Below, one piece after another: positions 61,701-64,000 of a stretch of 64,000 nt of DNA (position 1 is its first letter; every line of letters begins with the position of its first letter). A program made the translations under genes and the position numbers. The stretch covers positions 5,529,926 to 5,593,925 of the forward strand of contig NW_019091355.1 of NCBI RefSeq assembly GCF_001949145.1, given 5' to 3'. The notes under the pieces were generated by a model, which saw only the letters and a list, made by a program, of their open reading frames with translations, was not told the origin of the DNA and did not search any database. Source of the stretch: Acanthaster planci. Its lineage: Eukaryota > Echinodermata > Asteroidea > Valvatida > Acanthasteridae.

Positions 61701-63698
61701 GATTTGACTCAGCATTTGACTTGTTACTAGACTTTCTGTTGACTCAGTGACACTTCACAAATCTCAATATGTCGTCTTAAATGGGTGGTGTTTAGGATTC
61801 TTCCAAAGACAAAATCCTTGTCTTTGGAAGAAAACCTTAGAACTCTGTCACGTTGCACTGTGGCCAAATTGTACAAAGTTTTGAATTTCACACATTTTGC
61901 AGCTTTTCGTTTTCACCATGGCAGAGGTTCCAGTACTATTTACTGTGATAAATGAAAAACCAGGAGAGTCAAGATAATAATTCAGTTAATGTATTATAGC
62001 ATTCTTTTTTTGTTCACAGCAAAAGTGCGTCTTTGGGCTGGTAATGGTCGCCGTCGCCTAGCAACTGATGTAACTGATTTAGATATGGTGTTGAGTACGC
62101 TGGAAGACGTGATAGTTGATTACAAGTTAGTCTTCATGTTAAGTTCCGTCTACCTTATAAGTATCTCTGCCTGAGCTGCTTTGGGTGGTTTGAAAGATAC
62201 GGTTGTGTGTAATGCCCATGTCAGAAAAGAATCAGAACTATTGAGTTGGTACACAAAGTAAAGTTGAGTTGGGGTGTTAGAAAAACTGCATTGACGTACA
62301 AGAGGTTACATATCAATTTGTCACCTGTGATTAAAATAGCCTGTTATTCTTTGGTTCTGGGTACTTGTAACTGTACGAGACAAACACCAACAAGAAAATG
62401 ATTGGTAAAGACCTCTTCAGACTTTTTGTTCTTGCTGCGAATGGTGTCAGATTGTGAATTAAAACTTACAGTTGCTTTTTCTTTAAATGTGGTAAAGTAG
62501 ATAAATTTCAGATTTTTAACCGAAGTTAAGCACACATTTCAAGTAGTTGGTTCTTGAACCGTTTTTACTTTTAAAACTTTTTTGTTTATACTCCTAAACA
62601 GTATATAAGGTTCTAGAAACTTATCTCAGAGGGCCTGTCTGACTGACATTCCACAATGACGACTCGAAAAATCTCAGCCAGTGTGGACAAAAATGAATCC
62701 TGATTTGTTTTTTCTTTCAGACAGAAATTGGAGTCTGCATCCCAGAAGCGGGCATTGACCAAGTTCTTCTACCTTATGAAGAAGGAACTGACTAACAAGG
62801 TTGGTGGAAACCAGATTCCTCGCATGTAATCAGGAATAAAACTTCTACAAAAATCTGAAAGCATCAGGAATAATATTTACAGAATTTTTTCAAGTCCAAC
62901 TCCCAGTGACCAGTACATAAACATGAATCCCGTATGTAGACACCAAATCCCATGCAGATTTTTTTTATTTTTCTGAATTCCACTAAAAATACCGTGTGAC
63001 GTTTTGCTAATCTTTACAAAAATGACTGCATAGGACTTTTGACAGCAAAGATGATTTGAGAAATGTCTTATTTTACTATTCTTTGGAAAGGTGATAACAG
63101 TTGTTCTATTCGTAATCCAACTCCATTGGTATTTTAGCTGGAAATCCTGCAAAATGCAACAACATACATGAACAGAGTCCCAATTGGCACATTTTCCAGC
63201 TTGACACATGTATTTGGATCTTCCTGCTTTTTTTGGCGGATACAACTTTTTTAGGAGTTTGTAAGTATTCACCATGTGGTGTTATTAGTTTGACTGAGAG
63301 CTGAAACCTTTACATCCGTTGTCAAAGTGAGAAGCCTACTCAGTGTAACAAGATGAGGTCAACATCTTCAAGGCTAAAATGTCTTGGGTGATTAAGCTAC
63401 TGGCCTGCTCAGGATTGAACAGTGATATGCATGTAGTTCAATGGGACTAGTATCTGCTTCATGTGCCCAACACAACAGGGTCCTATTCACACAACTGTTG
63501 CATATTGTTGTGCCGGGCAGGGTTTTTCTCAAGCTCCTTCAAAACTTTCAACCAAGAGATTCGTCCTTCTTCTCCTGTGCCTCCTCAGATTGACCTAGGT
63601 CAGGAGTACAAAGTCTTGAAGAGCGGCTTGACCCGCATGACGGCAACCATGAGAAAACAACGGAGGAAACTGTTGTTACTGCAGCAGGAGAATGCAAG
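55674..63698 (+). CDS. CENPU: Centromere protein U-like gene, eight exons, 3' end outside the window
   Basis: The joined exons are 55674-55774, 57605-57701, 59180-59351, 59810-60315, 60610-60736, 62020-62125, 62721-62799 and 63589-63698. All junctions are GT-AG and all phases agree, giving 1298 nt (432 codons plus 2 nt). Residues 1-66 are basic. Residues 67-292 are Ser/Thr/Pro-rich and probably disordered. From about residue 335 the protein resembles vertebrate CENP-U: a VRLWAGNG segment, DLDMVLSTLEDVIVDYK, a KLES..K.AL..FFYLMKKEL helix, then LKSGL..M...MRKQRRKLLLLQ, which aligns in order with the vertebrate coiled-coil region. CENP-U is an inner-kinetochore (CCAN) subunit. It pairs with CENP-Q in the O-P-Q-U-R complex and docks Polo-like kinase 1. 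The last visible exon ends in phase 2 at a GTGAGG donor, so the C-terminal coiled coil continues beyond the window. The start has a strong context (A at -3, G at +4). An in-frame ATG nine bases upstream (55665) is weaker. Confidence 0.8.
55903..56764. repeat. Long inverted repeat with 17-bp perfect core arms
   Basis: The core arm ATTAGCACCCTGTTCCT (55903-55919) is the exact reverse complement of 56748-56764. Similarity continues less strictly beyond the core, with ATAAGGAAACAAA-like sequence on the inner side and TAGTGGGGC-like sequence on the outer side. It may be a foldback element or two oppositely inserted copies of one repeat. Confidence 0.5.
56992..57407. mobile_element. piggyBac-like non-autonomous element flanked by TTAA
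   Basis: The 416-bp element starts CCCCTTCACGCCGGAA and ends with the inverse of CCCCTTGACAACGGGA, so the terminal repeats agree at about 11 of 16 positions. TTAA flanks both ends directly (56988-56991 and 57408-57411), which is the target specificity of piggyBac transposases. A 114-codon minus-strand frame fills most of it but shows no transposase motif. This is a MITE moved in trans. Confidence 0.75.
57605..57701 (+). CDS. CENPU: CENP-U-like gene, exon 2
   Basis: The 97-nt exon has acceptor TTGCACAG and donor GTACTT. It completes the split Ala codon from exon 1, then reads KRQTTLRAFTFVRDW and ends SQPADK in phase 0. It is required by phase, because exon 1 (phase 2) cannot join exon 3 (phase 0) directly. 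No motif is recognised. Confidence 0.6.
58331..58448. mobile_element. Foldback element (MITE-like)
   Basis: The left arm (about 58331-58374) and right arm (about 58406-58448) are reverse complements at most positions. The best part is TATAGTCGCCAGGTTCC against GGACCTGGCAACTATA. The stem is about 40 bp around a loop of roughly 30 bases. It has no coding capacity. Flanking duplications were not clear. Confidence 0.6.
58712..59080. repeat. Two related TTTAAAC-rich repeat fragments
   Basis: AAGGGTNGGAYGTT followed by AAACRTTTAAACG-like sequence occurs near 58712 and again near 59020. A third relative, with the TATGGGAAAGTT word, is near 58140-58155. GTTTAAAC palindromes are repeated at 58732-58747 and 58786-58793. 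AAATCTG-TTTA-CAGATTT (58760-58777) forms a small hairpin. These are probably pieces of one MITE family. Confidence 0.45.
59180..59351 (+). CDS. CENPU: CENP-U-like gene, exon 3 (Ser/Pro-rich)
   Basis: The acceptor is CTCCCTCAG and the donor is GTGAGA. It encodes 57 codons of Ser/Pro-rich sequence beginning SEDSASPARSSVTISPSP and ending in a basic RTRSGSTQKR patch. It enters in phase 0 and leaves in phase 1. Confidence 0.75.
59352..59809 (+). other. Intron 3 of the CENP-U-like gene
   Basis: This 458-bp AT-rich intron shows no recognised feature. Confidence 0.7.
59810..60315 (+). CDS. CENPU: CENP-U-like gene, exon 4 (long Ser/Thr/Pro-rich exon)
   Basis: The acceptor is CTCTGATAG and the donor is GTAGGT. 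The exon has 506 nt, is open throughout and encodes a low-complexity Ser/Thr/Pro/Gly segment (protein residues about 124-292). It contains an S-T-P tripeptide at about 173-175, the form bound by Polo-box domains. This exon explains why the protein will be longer than the roughly 418-residue human CENP-U. Confidence 0.8.
60388..60444 (+). repeat. LINE-tail-like fragment in intron 4
   Basis: The fragment reads TGTAAGCTGCTTTGAGATG, a short spacer, then AAGGCAGTTTATAGAAACTG and TTATT. It is a diverged version of the GCGCTTTGAG..GGCGCTATATAAA..TTATT tail pattern seen near 52449. The identification is tentative. Confidence 0.35.
60610..60736 (+). CDS. CENPU: CENP-U-like gene, exon 5
   Basis: The acceptor is TTTGTGTCAG and the donor is GTATTT. 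It encodes SIIAKTPKSGPVARHVTSRR and then KLSPPPEGDRQQ, a basic linker with TP and SP sites (possible CDK targets). It enters in phase 0 and leaves in phase 1. Confidence 0.8.
61314..61652. mobile_element. Foldback element with about 57-62 bp imperfect arms
   Basis: The left arm (61314-61370) contains TTTTTCCTAGGAAAGTAAGG and GGGCGTGGTTAAC. The right arm (61591-61652), read in reverse complement, gives TTTTTCCTAGGAAGGTTAGG and GGGCGTATCTTAAC in the same order. CCTAGG is a palindrome in both arms. The loop is about 220 bp without coding capacity. It is MITE-like and the superfamily is not determined. Confidence 0.6.
61798..61832. repeat. Hairpin with perfect 15-bp arms
   Basis: TTCTTCCAAAGACAA (61798-61812) and TTGTCTTTGGAAGAA (61818-61832) are exact reverse complements around a five-base loop. 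It lies inside intron 5, so it would be transcribed with the gene. Confidence 0.85.
62020..62125 (+). CDS. CENPU: CENP-U-like gene, exon 6 (start of conserved domain)
   Basis: The acceptor is TTTGTTCACAG and the donor is GTTAGT. It encodes AKVRLWAGNGRRR, then DVTDLDMVLSTLEDVIVDYK. The tryptophan followed by an LDMVL helix is the first segment that matches vertebrate CENP-U. It enters in phase 1 and leaves in phase 2. Confidence 0.85.
62126..62720 (+). other. Intron 6 of the CENP-U-like gene
   Basis: This 595-bp AT-rich intron shows no recognised feature. Confidence 0.7.
62721..62799 (+). CDS. CENPU: CENP-U-like gene, exon 7
   Basis: The acceptor is TTTTCTTTCAG and the donor is GTTGGT. It encodes QKLESASQKRALTKFFYLMK followed by KELTNK, a helix matching the ES..K.AI..F...KE pattern of vertebrate CENP-U. 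It ends in phase 0. Confidence 0.85.
62800..63588 (+). other. Intron 7 of the CENP-U-like gene
   Basis: This 789-bp intron has no recognised feature. A 132-codon minus-strand frame (62877-63275) is rich in Lys, Phe and Ile from AT-rich DNA and is not supported as a gene. Confidence 0.7.
63589..63698 (+). CDS. CENPU: CENP-U-like gene, exon 8 (coiled coil)
   Basis: The acceptor is TGCCTCCTCAG and the donor is GTGAGG. It encodes IDLGQEYKVLKSGLTRM, then MRKQRRKLLLLQQENAR, a coiled-coil start matching the LK.KN..M...I.KKRQR...VQ.E pattern of vertebrate CENP-U. It leaves in phase 2, so at least one further exon is expected beyond 64000. An AG at 63906-63907 would be a usable acceptor but leads to a stop after 14 codons and is not preferred. 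Confidence 0.85.
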
Positions 63699-64000
63699 GT
63701 GAGGGAACGGAAAGTTAGTGCTGTGAACAGCGAGTACTCCCATCAGAACTATCCTTGTCGGCTGAGGTTTATGCATCTGTATTTGTCATGCACTGATTCA
63801 GGAATTTTGAGGGGAGGGGTTCAAATCCTTTTGAGCTCTTGGAGAGTAAATGAGTTTTTTGATGCGAAAATAGGCCTTTTATGAATGCTGTGATTGTTCT
63901 GTTCCAGATACGCATTATTTAGGTTTCACTTTTCCAAACACTTTTTTTAAGAGGAGAGAAAGAGGTTTATGACTAGAAGTGGTGTCAGCATAATTTTTGG
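63699..64000 (+). other. Partial intron 8 of the CENP-U-like gene
   Basis: Sequence after the GTGAGG donor. The next exon of the conserved coiled coil is not visible and should lie beyond the window edge. Confidence 0.6.

Larger units (their letters stand above)
60737..62019 (+). other. Intron 5 of the CENP-U-like gene
   Basis: This 1283-bp intron contains a foldback element (61314-61652) and a hairpin (61798-61832). No coding feature was found. Confidence 0.65.

Noticed and set aside
63906-63948. A possible final CENP-U exon after the AG at 63906-63907
   Set aside because: It would end after 14 codons, whereas the family has about 100 more coiled-coil residues. The true next exon is probably beyond 64000.
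1-64000. Search for tRNA, rRNA, CRISPR, toxin-antitoxin or phage-like systems
   Set aside because: No cloverleaf with consensus boxes, no regularly spaced repeats and no bacterial gene arrangement were seen. The window is ordinary animal chromosomal DNA.

Overview
This is animal nuclear DNA, not a prokaryotic replicon. It has spliced genes with canonical GT-AG junctions, long gene-poor stretches, remnants of non-LTR and DNA transposons, and short homopolymer C/G tracts. The genome style suggests a marine invertebrate deuterostome, most likely an ambulacrarian (echinoderm or hemichordate). The signs are many TACATGTA palindromes, GTAGGCCTAC words, poly-C tracts and LINE tails ending in GCGCTTTATAAA-type sequence. 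The phylum is an inference from that style and is not proven.

Layout. (1) 1-18954 is the 3' flank of the first gene. It has no recognisable gene. It holds diverged copies of a dispersed repeat (128-390 and 5415-5900), a perfect 136-bp tandem duplication (14785-15056) and, directly after it, a decayed LINE with an internal deletion (15155-16130). (2) 18955-21550, minus strand, is a two-exon NET-family zinc-finger gene (Noc/Elbow/Nlz; ZNF503/ZNF703 type), with an NF-Y-like CCAAT cluster upstream. (3) 21551-55664 is a gene desert of about 34 kb with no supportable coding sequence. It contains AT-rich homeodomain-like site clusters, inverted-repeat elements, LINE tails and a second copy of the 5785-5900 repeat. 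(4) 55674 to beyond 63698, plus strand, is a multi-exon gene. Eight exons were reconstructed with fully consistent phases. Its C-terminal part resembles centromere protein U (CENP-U), and the 3' end lies outside the window. Its introns are rich in foldback elements, including a TTAA-flanked piggyBac-like MITE.

The two genes are divergently transcribed and unrelated in function: one encodes a developmental co-repressor and the other an inner-kinetochore subunit. The desert between them, and the flank behind the NET gene, are what one expects around a developmental regulator with distal enhancers, though no enhancer can be proven from one sequence. I found no rRNA, tRNA, CRISPR array or prokaryotic system, and no convincing undescribed multi-gene system. 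The most useful results are the exon model of an invertebrate CENP-U, the two-exon NET gene with its insect-like exon junction, and several foldback elements worth classifying.
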